This document shows, in pieces, positions 1 to 15,000 of a stretch of 64,000 bases of DNA (the first letter of the stretch is position 1; every line of letters starts with the position of its first letter). The notes below the pieces were generated by a model, which was given only the letters and a program-made list of their open reading frames with translations, was not told where the DNA came from and ran no database searches. Source of the DNA: Axinella damicornis (lineage: Eukaryota > Porifera > Demospongiae > Axinellida > Axinellidae); the NCBI GenBank assembly GCA_963931865.1, contig OZ007506.1, forward strand, positions 6,651,393 through 6,715,392, read 5' to 3'. Both the position numbers and the translations under genes were made by a program.

Positions 1-3000
1 CAGCCAGGACTATCCATTCTCCATCGGCCAGCACGACCTCCTGGTCCAGTACCTCATTGCTGTCAACCCTCTCAGTGCAGTACAGATGGTGGGTAGTTAC
101 ACTCTACACAGCGTATTGTGGGATGGACGAGGGTTAAGAAAACAAATGATTTTTTTTGGGGGGGGGGGGGGGGAATAGGGTCACTAGGGTGGGGACAATA
201 TAATTGCAGAGCACGAAACAAGGCTTATGATCTTGCAGTTGTGGGATGGAAATCTGGATGAATGTACGTGTAAAGTGTGAGTCTGAAAGGCCATTGTGGC
301 CTGCTTACCAGTGGTACAGGGCACATTTCAATCGATACTGCATAATTATGAAGTCAATGTACATGTATTGTGGTATACCGTATAGCGCTTAAATTTCGTG
401 GGTCTAAATTTTCGCGAATTTTGCGAATTAGAGGTCATTCGCGAAATTATTTCAATGACACGTGTTGTGCGCCTACAGCTACGTGCACAGTATTCCAACG
501 TACGCGCGCGATGGCTAGCTTGATGGCTCTGTTTGTGTACTTCAACAGTGAGGATGGACAGTAGTTGAAGTGTAAGCTTCCGGATCCACATGGAGAGTTC
601 TCCCAAGAGGTACCATAGAGCGCTTACGGTACCATCTGCATGACATGTCAATACTGAAGCTGCCAGTTCGATCCGGCGAAACGCCTAGGCAGGTATCTGA
701 AAACGAACTCTGAAGTGGGGAAGAGAGTGTGGCAGAATACAACGCACCGACGAAGTGGTCTGTGGTAGCTAGTTGAGTTCAGCGCGCACGAGTCTTCACG
801 TAAGTGCAGTATAGTACACCACACCCATTCTGTGGGAGTGGCGTTTTACCGCGAATTCGCGAAATTTTTTCAACGAAAAGTTCTCGAAGAGCAATTCGCG
901 AAAATTTAGACCCGCGAAATATAAGCGCCATACGGTATGGTGGCACAAATTTAGTATGCACAATTGATGTAAGTGCATTGGTTCTATAGGTGCAGCACTG
1001 ATTTACTAACAATCATACTGATATATACATAATATATCGTTAGTGCAAATAGGGTTATTGTTATGCTTGGCAGAACGCTACGGGACAGGTGAGGGTACTG
1101 GTGGTGGGCAGGGACATGGTAGACGACGGTTCAGTACAGATGGTGAGTGGATTGGCAGCGTATTGTAGGGTAGGGACATCCATTTGGCTGCCAACCCACC
1201 CACCATCTATACCACATCAATCCTTATCACTACCCAAACTTTATGAGGACAAAGAATAGTGGTGGGGTTGACCAAATATCTCTGGACAGAAGTTTGTTTT
1301 CCCGTATAAACTTTGCAGCCAGATGATTTTACACGGCTCACAGACCGAGTTTGAAACGTCTGTGTGCTACGAAGGATTACCATTCATCATGGACTATAAC
1401 AATCAATAGCAATCCAGGGCAGTATAGCGCTAGTTGTCATGTAGTTCTGGTGATATCCTGGCTCGATTGATCTCGTTCTGGCCGTATCCTGCCTCTTAGC
1501 AAAGTCTTTATGCAAACGGCCGAAATGGAGGCTACCTGTTCCGGCTGGAGACACATACAGCAGTATTAGCCACTGAAGGCCACAGGGGAGTGCTCAATCG
1601 TCGAACTGTGTCATTGCTCAGGAAAGCTGCATGGACCATATAGCGGTAATAATACACGATTTTGATGTCGTGGTTGTACGGATGTAACACGGTAGTCCAT
1701 GGATTTCTGGGAAATTAAGTGCATGTGCAAACAGTGGATACCAGGCCCTTTCTTTCTCAGGCGGGGCGGGGCCTGGGTACGAGTCTAGATATGGCCACGT
1801 GATGTACCAGTAATTGAAAACCATGATCATGTATCCAGTGAACATTTGTTGGTGGTTGCAGTTGCGAAGTCCATTTGTTGGGATGCCCTTAACAAAATTA
1901 ATATTAATATTGTACATGGTCAATGATGGTAATCTAGCCTAGTTCCCAGACGAAAAGCTGGGCGGGGCCTGGGAACAGGAGGCTAATGGTAATCAACAGA
2001 GTATTTACAGATTGGGTGCCCCTTGCTAGTTGAAGCTGCTGGGATGATAATTGACCACAGATTTCACTATGGCTTGATGTCAATGACATGTCTTATCTCC
2101 TTTGTTTACTAAATTAAATGTACTGCCTGTCAAGCAAGTGCAGCACGCTCAAACCTTGTGTAATGTACTTACAGCTGTCTGCTTGGGTGTGGTCACATTT
2201 AGAAGGTAAGTAGTTGCACGAGCAGATATTTTGTAATTAACTTACTGCTGCGTGGATGGGTATGGTGAAGTTCAAAGGTCAAAAGCCACTTTGGCAGGTT
2301 AATGCACAGCCACCCAACAAGGGTATTGGTGTCTGCTCAAGGTTGTAGGAGTTGGTTAAAAGATCGGGTATTCTGTGACCACACTTGTTCATGCTAGTGA
2401 TAGCATCCTGAGAATGTAAACTTTTCGGCGGCTGGTACACAATTGCGCAGAATGGCATCTGAGCTTTTGTAGGCACCTCATGTTCGCAGTGACTAGTATG
2501 GCTTGTCCTGATCGTAGGGATAGCTACAAGTCACTAAGGGTGGATAGACCTGGTACATACTCCATATGATCGATTTCTCACTGCAGTTTCTGACCTCTTC
2601 CAATGGCCATGAGAACGGTGAAAACATTGCTCCAAACCTGCCCTCCCTGGGTAGCAGCAGCGGGCAGCCCTCTTCTCAACGGCAAGCTGAGCTCACACAG
2701 AAGCTCAAAGCTTTACAGGTTGGATGTGTGAACATACAGTTCACTGCTGAAACACACCCACACACAAACACAAGCTGGAAATGTGGTTGGAGGTAATAGA
2801 TTCAGTAGTGTCATTGAAACTTTGACACAAAAAGCAAAGTAGCTTTATAGTCATACATTGTTTGATCTGGCCAATGAGCTTGTACGTACGTAGTATATAT
2901 AGTACCCCCCCCCTCCCAACATGCATCTCGATATCAATATTGGATGAAAACCTGCTGAATGAAGTCCCCAATGATGTCAAATCGTTGTAGTATGAGATGG

Positions 3001-6000
3001 GTCTATACTAGGAACGCCCTATGCTACTGAGTCAGTTTCCAGTGTGCAGCCTCAGGTCTAGATCAGTATGTTGCCTCAAGAGACCGATCTTCCCGGTGGT
3101 TTCCAAGTAAGAGTGTGGGTGTATTGGGAGTAGGTTACCTCAGTATGGTATGGTGGATTAGCTGTGAGGGTGCTGGTGGCTGGTTCTCCCTCTACTGCAG
3201 GCCGTCCAACAGATGATTGCTGTGCAGGAGCAGTTACTCCAGCAGCAGCAGCGTCGTCATGGTGACGGTGTATCACCACCACCTAATGGATTATCACTGG
3301 GACACACAAACATGTACCAACCAAGTTTGGTATCCGAAACTATTGCCGATTCAATGGAACAAGACACGTCAGTGTCGACGACAAGCCCATTGAGGTGTGA
3401 TCCCAGAGTAGGATCGCTTCCACCTACTGTTACTTCTGAGCCACCTACTTCTGGAATCAATACACTTGCACAGGTGCCACTGACATCAGAAGACTCAAGA
3501 GCTCCCCCTCTCACCAGTGCTGGCTCCTCCCCCAGCTCCTCCGTACTCTCCTTGCTCCCTTCAAACCTCAATGTTCAGGAGCTGCCAAGTACTGAGATGG
3601 CGAATGGGGTGTGTAAGCATCAACAGTCGGACACCACTTCTGAAAGGTCGTCCACCTTGCTCAGTTTACGCTCGATGAAGGATCACCAGCAAGGAGTAAA
3701 GTCACACAGTGAAGGCGATATAGTGTCAGTGCAAGCTCTGCAGGCCCAAAAGCAGAACCAGCTTCACTTATTAAACAAAAAGATTGCGCAGAGACGTTTA
3801 CAACAAATGCAGCCTTCTGGCACCTCCCACATGGACAAGAAATTTAAATCCGCAGTTAGTTCAGCACCACCAAAGTCTATGGCGGCAGTGTTTCATGGTG
3901 TATCCAGGAGCGAGGCCACCTCCCTCACTTCGAATCCCTCTCTTCCCACCATGACAACCCTCACCTCCACACACTCACTACACTCGAATCCATCCACCGA
4001 TTCAACAGTAGTCGTGAGAATGCATCCCCAGACACAAACACCCTCCGATGTGAGCAAACACGTCCGACCTACTGATTACCGGCTGCCAGGTGTACCCTCT
4101 TATGCTGCAACGACGCAAGGTTCCACCATGACAGGTGGGAGTATTTTCCCCACTTGGAACTACCCGTCGGATCACCAAAGCCTCGGTCAAGTGAGGACTG
4201 GTGTGGTGGGGTCTGGAGCAGTGCATGGAGGTCTGAGTGAAAGGTATTCCACTGCCTCAGTTGTGTACGGGTCTATGGGGACACCAACAGGCACACTGGA
4301 CAACAGCTCAGGTACATACACACTATGAACAGTGAGTTAACTATGTAGACTATGTAACATTCAAATCTGAAACAACAATGTCCTATGCATTCATTTTGTA
4401 CTGTGGTTTCTGATCAATATCTTACTTGTTGTACCTGTAGAGTGTCTACATGTCCCATCGATAAGACTGCATGATCTCATCCTGTTGTTAGACAGAGGCT
4501 GTGTCAACCTTGTTTGCTAGCTTATGACCAAATTCACTTCCTGGACAAGATGCAGAGCTAGTATAGCTGTGTGTTTTGCAGTTCTGGACCAATGAAATTC
4601 CTGGTTGATTATGTAATGCCTCTTCATCCATCCACCCAGATCTCGATATACTGGAGTCGACCTCCAGCTACATCCCAATACCTCACAGTGAGGAGAACAG
4701 CTTTGAAGATTCTCAGTTTGACTTCAGCACTCTCGCCACCTCCCTGACGCAGGCCTATGGTATTTCCGACCCAGCTGAAACATCCCAGATTCTCTCATCT
4801 TTGGTCGGGAGTGACAAGGTGAGCTTTGCTCAAGGCCGGAGCTCAAAAACAGTAGGTGACAGGCAAACGAATAAAATGGAGCATCCCAGTGCATGTGAAA
4901 TGACCGGAGTGTCAACAACCACGGACGGAGTGGAGAGCTCTAGTCTAAAAGCTATTTCTCAATCTCAAACTGAAGGAAGCCACCATCAACACGTACGCTG
5001 GATCTCACAACCCGATGCTACTGACCCTGTCCCTTCAACTGACTCACAACCATTGGCCCAAGACAATTCTGGAGATCCTGCCGACAGTTTGCCGCCTTCT
5101 GTAGCAAATCTTCACACACCAGTTCTCTCGTGGGATGGTGCTGCCACCAGAATCCAGTCAGCCTTGAGGGGTTACTTTGCGCGGAAGAGATTGCAACCTT
5201 ACGTTCAGCAACAAAGAGCAGCCACCAAGATACAAGCAGCATGGTATGGCTTCTCCTCCCCCACCCCCAGTTTTTGTTTCACAGTAAAAAGAAAACCAAA
5301 AGCCTGGAAGGATTGCACACGTGATACAGTGCCACCATATTGCATAACATCACTGGACGCTTTTTACTTAAATGCGTATCCTCATGGATGCGACCAGGAG
5401 CGCATGAGGTGCCGAAGGTGGCGAAGGAGCGTCGAGCTCAGCATGCCCGCCCTAGCGGAAATAGTAGGTTTCTTGTGGTACTGCAAGGTCTTCTATATAA
5501 GGTAATAGGTATGACTGTAAGATGTGAGAGCACACAACATGTCTATACTAGTTCGATGCTCCTTCGCCGCCTTCGGCGGCTCATGCACTCCTGATGCTAC
5601 ATCATCTTGGTCCTGCATGGTTTCCCAACCCATTCCGTGGCATCGTTCATTATCTTTGCATCTGGTAGATGTGACGTCACAGTGAAATCTTACTACCGCA
5701 AACTTTACTGCGCCGACAGCTGGTACCTTGCTCGCTTCACACACGAACGCGTATTAAGCATCGTATCACATGCAAAATACTTCCAGGCTCTCACAATTTC
5801 ACGTCCATAGTGAGGATGATGTCATCATGCATTCTTGCACACACCCACATCGACAGATGACACTGTCAACTGTATGCATGTGTGTTCCTAGACGTGCTTA
5901 GCAACCAGCACTCAGGTGCTGTGGGATCTATTGCATAATGTTACTAATGTTTGGTAGCAGTGATGCAATGATGATCGGAGAGCATGTTCTATCCTGCCCA

Positions 6001-9000
6001 TGTGTACATCAATGTTTACAATGATTACAGGAATACACTCATCACAATCCCCCCAGGCAAGGATCCTGTATGAAACCCCTGTTTTCATGTATATGTGTCT
6101 CTGCCCCAGGCGTGGACACTTCGCTCGCAAGCACGTCCCAGAGGTGGTCCAAGCGAGAAGGGAGCTGTACAGGAGGAAACTGGAAGCCTATGTCACCACC
6201 CTCTATCTGCAGCTTCAAGGGTACGTGAAGCTGTTAGTAAGGCAGTATGAGTTAAAGGTGTAATTTGCCTCCAAGCCCAAAGGCTGGTCCCCTAAGAGGA
6301 GGGAAGGGGAGAAACAACAGGCAATATTTGAGCCTTGGACTTTTGGTCCACAGTCCAACGATTTAACCGCTTGGCTTCTGGTAACTCACCAATGCTCCAA
6401 TGGCTCAACTTGGTGCGGAAGTAAATATGCAGTGACAATCACATGCAACGTATGCTTGGTGCTCCAGAATGCTGCTTGGAAGGTGTCCAGTGGGAGGGGC
6501 AGTATGCCAGAGCCATTTATCAAAAACACCTCCCGAAACACAGTTTACAGGTTGCCACTTTACACCAGAGTGAGGCCTGCTCCTGATGACCCTCCACTGT
6601 GTGAATGATGGGTCCAGGCTGTGTTTGCACGGATAGAATGGAGCTCCTAGTTGAGCTCTTGGAGGTTATAAATCATTCTGGCAGTATTTATGCTGCCTTG
6701 CAAACACTCCTGCCTTTGGATGGACAGTACAGTCAAGAGAGAGCCACAAGATTCTCACATGATAATCCGCCAGGTCTTCGCGATCTATTTTGCATACTGC
6801 GAGCAATCAAGATGTGGGTGTTGGGAAGGCGCCTGGGAACGGAGCTAGCTACTCAGCATCAACCATCATGACAATGTATGCGCACGGCCCCACACACCAA
6901 TCCTGCATGAACCCCTGCAACACATTAGCTCATATGACAGTGTGTATGCACGCATGTGTGTGCTACTATAACCATCCTCCAAACCCTAAAACCCTGACCA
7001 TGAGAATCAGAATCATGGGCTCATTCGCGTCCTCCATCTTGCTGTTCGTGAACTCCCTACAAGACAGCTCTGTACATGTACATGTCTGCACCCAATGCAT
7101 GTACGACAGTATCAGAGCCAATATTTTGATCAGCAGTACGCACAGTGGAGCACATGGCCACATTGGTTCAGCTACCCAGAAGTTGCGTAGCTACCCATAG
7201 CCTGTTCAAGCTGTTGCGTGAATAGAGAATACTTGCAATGACCTACCAGGCTCACTTGCTTTAGAAGCCCAATTATATTGGATGTAACCTTCAAATATTC
7301 GGAATGGGATCATGAGGTGAATTTTTGACATTGATGCAGCCTTACTGAGTGCACATGTAGGTTAGCCTCGTTCCCAGTCCCACGCCCAGCTTTTCGTCGC
7401 TTGCAGTACGGTCCCACTTTACCGTACTGCAAGCGACGAAAAGCTGGGCGTGGGACTGGGTACAAGGCTACATGTAGGTATGTCAACAGCTGCACGTGCA
7501 TACCTGAGTCTGTAGTAGGTGATGTGAACATTGTGTACATGTAGATGTCAACATGTCAACATGGTGGTTTCCCCCGTGTGCACAGGTGCAGGCAGGAGCT
7601 GGCCCACCAGGCCCACATGGGACAGCTGCAGGAGGAGACCGTGGGATCCCTGCTGCTCGAGGTCAGGAAGCACCTCAGACTAGTACCCTAACCTTGTACA
7701 CAGGCAGATGGGGGGCTTCAAGTTTACAATGCTGTGTTTGGCTACTTACCTTAAGGTCACAAAAATTAGTATCAATTCTTGGAATCCGTTCAGTGGCAAC
7801 TGGCAGCTAGCCTTGTTCCCAGGCTCCTCCCCAGCTTTTTGTCGCATATTGTACTGTATGCGACAAAAAGCTGGGAGGAGCCCGGGAATGAGGCTAGTGG
7901 CAACCACACTATAGGCTAGTGCAACAGGTAGGGCAAACTCACTCCTCAGAATGATGCCTCCGGTCTTACTCTCACCTTGTGGATCGACTCTGATTGCATC
8001 CACCAGCTCGTACTTGTCATACAAATAGCTTTGTTCCCAGGCTGCTCATAGGCAGCTAGTTTATGGCCTGCCCCAATTCATGCACATTAGGTGGCATCAC
8101 ACACGGCCAATGTTTCCCTGTGCGTGACCGTAGCCTTGTCCCCAGGATGAAAGCGAGGAGAACCTGGTAACTTTGCCTGGCACAATCAGGTTCTTTATGA
8201 GAATGAATACTAAGTACGCCGCAATGTGCTCGGTAAAGCTGTTCAGAGTGCTCTTTTCAACATATATACACACTACATGACAAGATCTGACCAAGTTTAA
8301 TTACACTCCTGGTATAGGAAAAATTGTGCCGCGTAAATAATGTAAATAACTCATTCGAGTGATAGGAATGGCGTACGAAGATTCTGACTACACCTTCATG
8401 ATCGCTATCATGCACTGTCCCAACCGTACAATTTTGGTGCTGAAACTCACCTTGGTGGTGGAGATACAAGCGCTTTTGTTGTGCCGTCGCCATTGCTCGA
8501 TCGCTCTCTTCGACGTTGGTTGCCAGTAGTCTTACGAAGGCCCCACAAAGATCCTGACCACACAGCCGTAATCGCTGTCGTTCACTGACGCTCACATGCC
8601 GAAACACACCGTGCTGGGGAAGTTGCGAGTGCTGTAATAATGTCTTGTCTTCCTTTTCGTCGCCATTGCTCGCGATCGACTGAGCGTGGGTGCCACGTGA
8701 CAAGTGCGTTAATTGGAACGTATTGCAATAGCTTGCGCTCGCGCTACGGCTATGAATGGTACTTGAGACTACTCTATACAATTTCTGATCTTCCCTATAT
8801 ATATCTATCATGGTACTCACGTGATGTGTGATAATTGGAACGAACTGTCATACTTAGCTTGTGCTACCGTTTACCCGCGGCTACCAGGAGTGCGGTTGCC
8901 CCTCGATGAGCATAAGTAATTTTGATAGAGGAATTGTGACAGCATAATACAGCAGCTTCGGATCCACCAAGGCCTACGGTAGAGGTGCACATGTCCCCTG

Positions 9001-12000
9001 GCATCTGTGCTTTGCATGAGGGATTTTTACGAAGCCAAGAATTTGGCAGCCTCTTTACCGAACCCTTGAGTACTTGACCAGATCACCACCTGCTCACTAC
9101 AACTGAAGCCTCATTCCTAGACTTCATCGACACACGGAATGAGGCTAGACTAGCTGTCTTCCTCTCCAGCTGTAGACCAGGATTGAGTAGGTATGCCGTG
9201 GGGTGGCCATGTTGGTGTAAGATAGGAGGGGCTACATCAATATTGGTGCAGGGTAGAATAGTAGCCTCATTCATGATTCCCAGGCCACCCACCGCTGTCA
9301 CTTGTAATCGACAAAAAGTTGGGCAGGGACCTTGCAATAAAGCTAGTGGAAAATTAAGGTTGTAAGTGGAGGGGGGAGGGGCTGAACTTGTGCAGCTGCA
9401 TGTATTAAATTTGCACTGTGAATGGTACATGTACACGGAACATTATCATCAAATTTTTAATACTGGGTTACTCATTTTTGTCATGTATGTGACTCCAAGG
9501 GTAGACATGAGATAGACACAACGTGCTTGAATGTGCATGCGACCACTCTCACTCCCCAGTTCCTCTTCCTGCCTTTCTAGAGTGATGACGTAAGAGAGAG
9601 ACACAATGTCCTTGAATGTACATGCGCCCACTCTCACTCCCTCACTCCCCAGTTCCTCTTCCTGCCTTTCTAGAGTGATGACGTAAGAGAGAGACACAAT
9701 GTCCTTGAATGTGCATGCGCCCACTCCCACTCCCCAGTTCCTCTTCCTGCCTTTCTAGAGTGATAGTGTAAGAGAGAGACACAACTTGGTTGAATGTGCA
9801 TGCGCCCACTCTCACTCCCCAGTGTGAGGAGGGTTTGTGAGCTAGACTGACCTTGTTGATTATGTTGCAGGTGGACTCTCTTCTGAGTTGGAAAACTAAG
9901 ATGGAGGCGGAGGGGAGGAACAAGGCTGCCGTGGTCATACAGAAGCACTGGTAGATAGCCACATTATAAAACATATCTGCTACTCAGCCGTAAGACTGTT
10001 GTACTCCTGGTAGGGGACAAATTGTTCCACATAATGCAAACTAAATGTTTGAGTGCACGGGAAGGTCATATGAAGGTTCTGACTATACGGTTGTGATCAC
10101 CGTCATACACTGACAATCATACTATAGTCGTGCAGAAACTCGCCTTGATGGAGGAGTTGTGAGTGCTTTTGTCTCCCCGCTGGCTACCATTGCTCACTTC
10201 GACTGTCATTAGCTGTACTTCACGTCACATACATGTATATGGCAAGCCGTGTGTATGAGCTAGTAGTCACAATCAGAGTATGCTGAATTACACACAAGTA
10301 TCCACGAGTTGATCTCGAGAGAGATTTGAGCATTATGGCATCGTTCTGTATAGGAGTTTTCCCTACCAGTTGCTCTACCTGGAATGCGAACGTTCTTGAC
10401 CAATTTCCAGCATCTTAGGGTGGGGTAAGGTTGCAATACACTAGCTAGCATGCACATTGTTGAGTGTGGGTATGTATATATGAGATCGGTCTCTCTTCTC
10501 CGTGCTGTAGGAGAGGTTACAGAATCAGGAAGGTGAGTAGGTCATTGCGTACTACTGAAATTGCATTTACTTATTATATGATTGTGCAGCAGTGTTTGAT
10601 GCATTCCTAGCAAAGGTGGAGCCTACTTCTCATGTTTCCCTCCTGAGGATTTGCATGGCTATTAGGTGACTAGAAACCAGATCTGAAGCTTGTCCTTACT
10701 CACAGAATCAGCATAACATTGCCAGTTGTCCCGTTACCTGTTTGTGTAACGCCCTTGAAACCCGAAGGGCAAACCATTGTTGATCATGTTACGGTGAAAT
10801 CCTTTGAGGGGGTTAAGGTGGAGAGCCTCAGGTTCCATGGCAGGCCCGCCAAAAACTGTTCACAGGTGGAGTACTGATTTGGTACCAACGTGATCCAAGT
10901 CTCATTTAGGAACTATTTCACTTGCCAATCTCACACTGAAATACCAGGGATCCCAATGCTACTCACTGACTCCACCTATAGCCTCACCACCTGGATTTCA
11001 GCACATGCAGAATGGCGTATTGTTATCGAGGGTGCCCCATTGTGGGACCCTTTGGAGGTGTACTGCAGCAGCAGTTTCACTGCATTCACTGCATTCATAG
11101 CCTCAAGGTTCATAGCCTCGAGCCTGAACTCTAGGGCTTGCATTGGCAATATCGAGAATTCCAGTGACAATCATAGCCAAAGCAATTACCACAATTATCG
11201 CTGTATTTTGAAGTTATCAGTTCAAAATACCATGATGTACTGTCCCATTGTTAGTGACGATTATCCTCACTTCTGACGATTGTTGTGATGATATGGATAT
11301 GATTACTGAATGGTCTCTCGATAATGATTATTGCCAGTTTGGATACCATGGTTGTCACGATTATCAAATAATTGCCCATCCCTAACCTCGAGGCTAGTAT
11401 TAGTCTCATTCCCAACGTGTATATCGCTTCCAGTATAATGTGCAGATACTAAAAGCGATCTGTGATGGGGTTGGTTGTAGCCTTGGGGGGGGGGGGGGGG
11501 GGGGCTGGGAACAAGGCTAGGTTGGTTGGGTTTGGGACCGCTGATATATACATTCAATAATTCACATAAGGGTGTAACGTATCATACTTTAATTCACTGA
11601 CCAGCGGGCACAGATGTGCAGCAGAGCTAACTACTTCCTTCATTTCTCTTCTCCTGCAGAGTTGTAGCTACTCGGGTGCTGTGCTGAAATCTCGCAGTGA
11701 TGCGTTATGGGCCCTCTGCACTTCGCTGAAAGAACAGGTGTGGTACATACAGTACAGTGTATTATGAGGATAGGCAGAAATGTGCTTGGGGGAGTGGAGG
11801 AAGGAGGGAACAGATTGTGATGTCCCCTGGGGAGTTTGGAGAGCATGCCCCCCCTCCAGCAAATGTGAGACGTCATTTGACTGGCTGCAATTCACTTTGT
11901 GCTCTAAAGTAATGCCAGCGGTATAGTTAGTAAGCTCAGGGTCCGGAAGTATAATCACTAGACACATGAAGCCTAACAGTGAACCTGATATGACTTCATG

Positions 12001-15000
12001 TGTGGGTGTGGGTGTGTTTTTTGTTTGGATGAGGAGGGGGCAGATCCCACAGTGTCCGTAAACCATGTGTCATGCTTTTTGTGCATTGCGCATAAGATTA
12101 ATTGGCCACACTACTAATTAGGTGCGTACATGCATACTGATTACTTGTCCACTTTGTAGCATTCAGATTTCCTTTGTTTTTGCAGCTGATCAAGCGTCAT
12201 GACGTACATAAAACTGTCTCAGGTTAATTCCAAAATCTGAATGTTAAAAGGTAGATGCAGGGGTGTTTGTGTCCGAGCATTGCTGTGCGTCTGCACACAC
12301 CAACAAAGGAACACTGTCTTGTGTCTGAGCATGGCTGTGTGGGCGCATGTCTGTACACACACCAACAACAGCAGTAGTGTGACTTGTAGTCTTGTACCTA
12401 TACAAGTGACAACCGAGTTGTGATGTCCCATGTAGGAGTTGTGTATAACTGCAGAGACAGCACAGTGCCACCTGATGCCAACCGGTGTAGGGCTTCTGTC
12501 TCCTTGGTTGTCATCACAGTAGATCATCAGTATGTCCAATTGGTAGGGGCCAGTGTGGGGCCCCCATCTCCCAGGTTTAAGAGCTTGGAACCTAAGGGCC
12601 AGTATGCGACCCGAATGTGACCCTCCAACTATCAAGTTAAAGATGTATGTATTGGGACAATGTGCAACTCGGCACTCTGATCCACAGTTTTGAGAGCCTA
12701 GCACTGGTTTATATGTGTTAACAGGGACATATCACACCATTGGATTCCATGAGAAGAGCAAAGTGTTAGCTCACTACCTCCAGATATCACACTGGAGCCT
12801 GATCGCTTTGTTGACGTCATGCTCGAATGTGTGTGGTTTGCAGACCATGCAACCCAAACCTTCGTTGTGAACTTTCAAGTCCAACTCCAAAACTCACTGC
12901 TGCTCCAAGCCTGCCTCGCATAATACTCTCATAAAAGAATGAGGTTACGAAGAAGTTCTCTGACTAGTACATGAGTATCTGGTTGTCGTTGTCCAGCATC
13001 AGAAGACCTTGTAGACGAAAACACTCCACATTCTCTTGACGCAACTCTTTCACCTATTCTTACCAAATAAGGAAAGCACCCTGTTATTTACTTAGCACAA
13101 TTAGCTCTTAATTAGCCTGGCGGCGCGCTTGGTGGGAGATGTGTCAGAAGCCTGCCTGATCCCAAACTAGGCCATGTTGTGAATTCCTTGTTTATGAGGT
13201 TACCATAACAACTGTTTACCTTTCCCCAGCCCACCGCTATTTTGATTGCCTATTAATTGTTTGTTCCCATGTATGCATAATGTACTTGCCATTTATGGTG
13301 TTCTCTGTTTTCTCAGCGAAACAGATTATCCAGTGTTAGAATGAAGTTTTGGGGCAAACATTCTTTTATGCACTTATCTCATGTTACCATAGTGATTTGA
13401 TTTCAGAACCACCCAGCTCTTGCATACATACGACATAGCACTACAAGGTTTTTGCTAATTGGGTAGCCATGGTTGCCATGGTGAGGACAAAGGTTCTACA
13501 CTCCTTGTCGTAGGTTGTCCCATTGTGTCCCCACGTAATTCTCTCTCCCACTGTTTGCCATCCTGTCAAGTGATGCAACCCGAACATCCTTCCAATGAGG
13601 CTACCAGGACCTTACTTCGAATCCCTTGCTGACACTGTATGCGACAGATGCATGGGGAGGGATACATATCTTACTGTACTTAGGCTACAGGGTATTTGTT
13701 AGTGTACAGCTACACTACTGTAACAGCTGAAGCTGCAGGGGATGGGATAATCAGTACCGTAACAGCTACAGCTACAGCTACGTACAGGGAATGGGATATC
13801 AGAAATGTGCACACATGATGTCTGCAAGTGTTATAAGGAGTAAAAAGGCAAGGAATTCTATTTCAGAACAGACCAGCCATGCTGTTATGGCCCGAATTGT
13901 GCTTCTCCAATGGCAACGAGTCCATGGGGGTCTTGACGGCATGCAATTAGGGTACAATAGTATGCTGTTAAAGTCCAATGTGGTAGTATCAGCCAGCTGG
14001 GAGAGCTGGGATAGCCTTTCTATATATAGGGCTGGAAGACTTACAGCCACCCAGCTTCACTGCTTAGATACAATTTAGTTGTCAAGTGGCAACTGCACTC
14101 CTGGTAGAGCATCTAGTACGTGTTCAGGATGATGTCCCCTCGTGCCTTGCTTTACTCCCACCTTGTGGATACTTTAGCAGACTCAAGTTGCGTCCACCTA
14201 CTCGTACTTATGGCCTCCATCCGAATAACACATGACGTGAAGTATTGTCGAAGTGAGCAATGGTGGCTAGCACAGAGGGCTAAGGCGCTCACAACTCCAT
14301 CATCAAGCTGAGTTTCTGCACAGTTTTATGCAAAGTGTCAGTGCACAACAGCGATCATGACGGTTACCGTACCTTTCCTGAGTGCAAATGCAAGCAGTGA
14401 CGACACCTCTGCGTAGACGTGACATCTCTACTTCGTGTCTAAGCAGAGCTGTGGTCACTGCTTGCATTTGCAGCTCACACCACACTGTCGTTATGACTGG
14501 CGGTCTTGAAAGTGCCAGTATTCTCTGGCTTGGTTCACAGCTACGTAACTGTTTGCACTTTTAGCGTGGAAGTTTAGCACTGGTGTCTCATGTCAGTGTC
14601 TGGTTTGTTACATCCCTGGTAGGTAGCATTGTTTCAGGGCCTGGCAACAAGGGAGGGTGATTATTGTTCTGTGTACTGTAATGTAAAGAATGTGCAGTTT
14701 ACAATCGTACAGTCTGATGGTCAAAGTGGGGCCTGGTTGACTGATCTACTTGTAAGCACCTTCGTGTGAAGTCTAGGGGCATTTGGAGTGTGAAATATCA
14801 CTGATGTCACAATGTATGCTAGTGCTACGTACGTACGACAATGCACTCAGCGTTTGGCTAGGCGACTCGATGTTTGGCTTGGCGTGGTCTTGTGAGGCAT
14901 TCATTACATGCCTGCCTATGAGCTTCTGTTTGTTCTTTTAAAGAGCAGTTTTGCAGGAGTGAACCAATGCCGGAATGTCTGAGATTCCTCTCACGTACTC

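Noticed and set aside
3018..3112. Possible extra CEP97-like exon (GLDQYVASRDRSS or MLPQETDLPGGFQ)
   Set aside because: Phase of the flanking exons (2587-2718 and 3201-4311) is 0/0, and direct joining gives a continuous Q-rich helix; the extra exon would contain a stop or break phase.
13440..13500. RFX X-box (GTTGCCATGGTGAG), tempting near a centriole gene
   Set aside because: The right half-site does not match the X-box consensus, and it lies deep in an intron.
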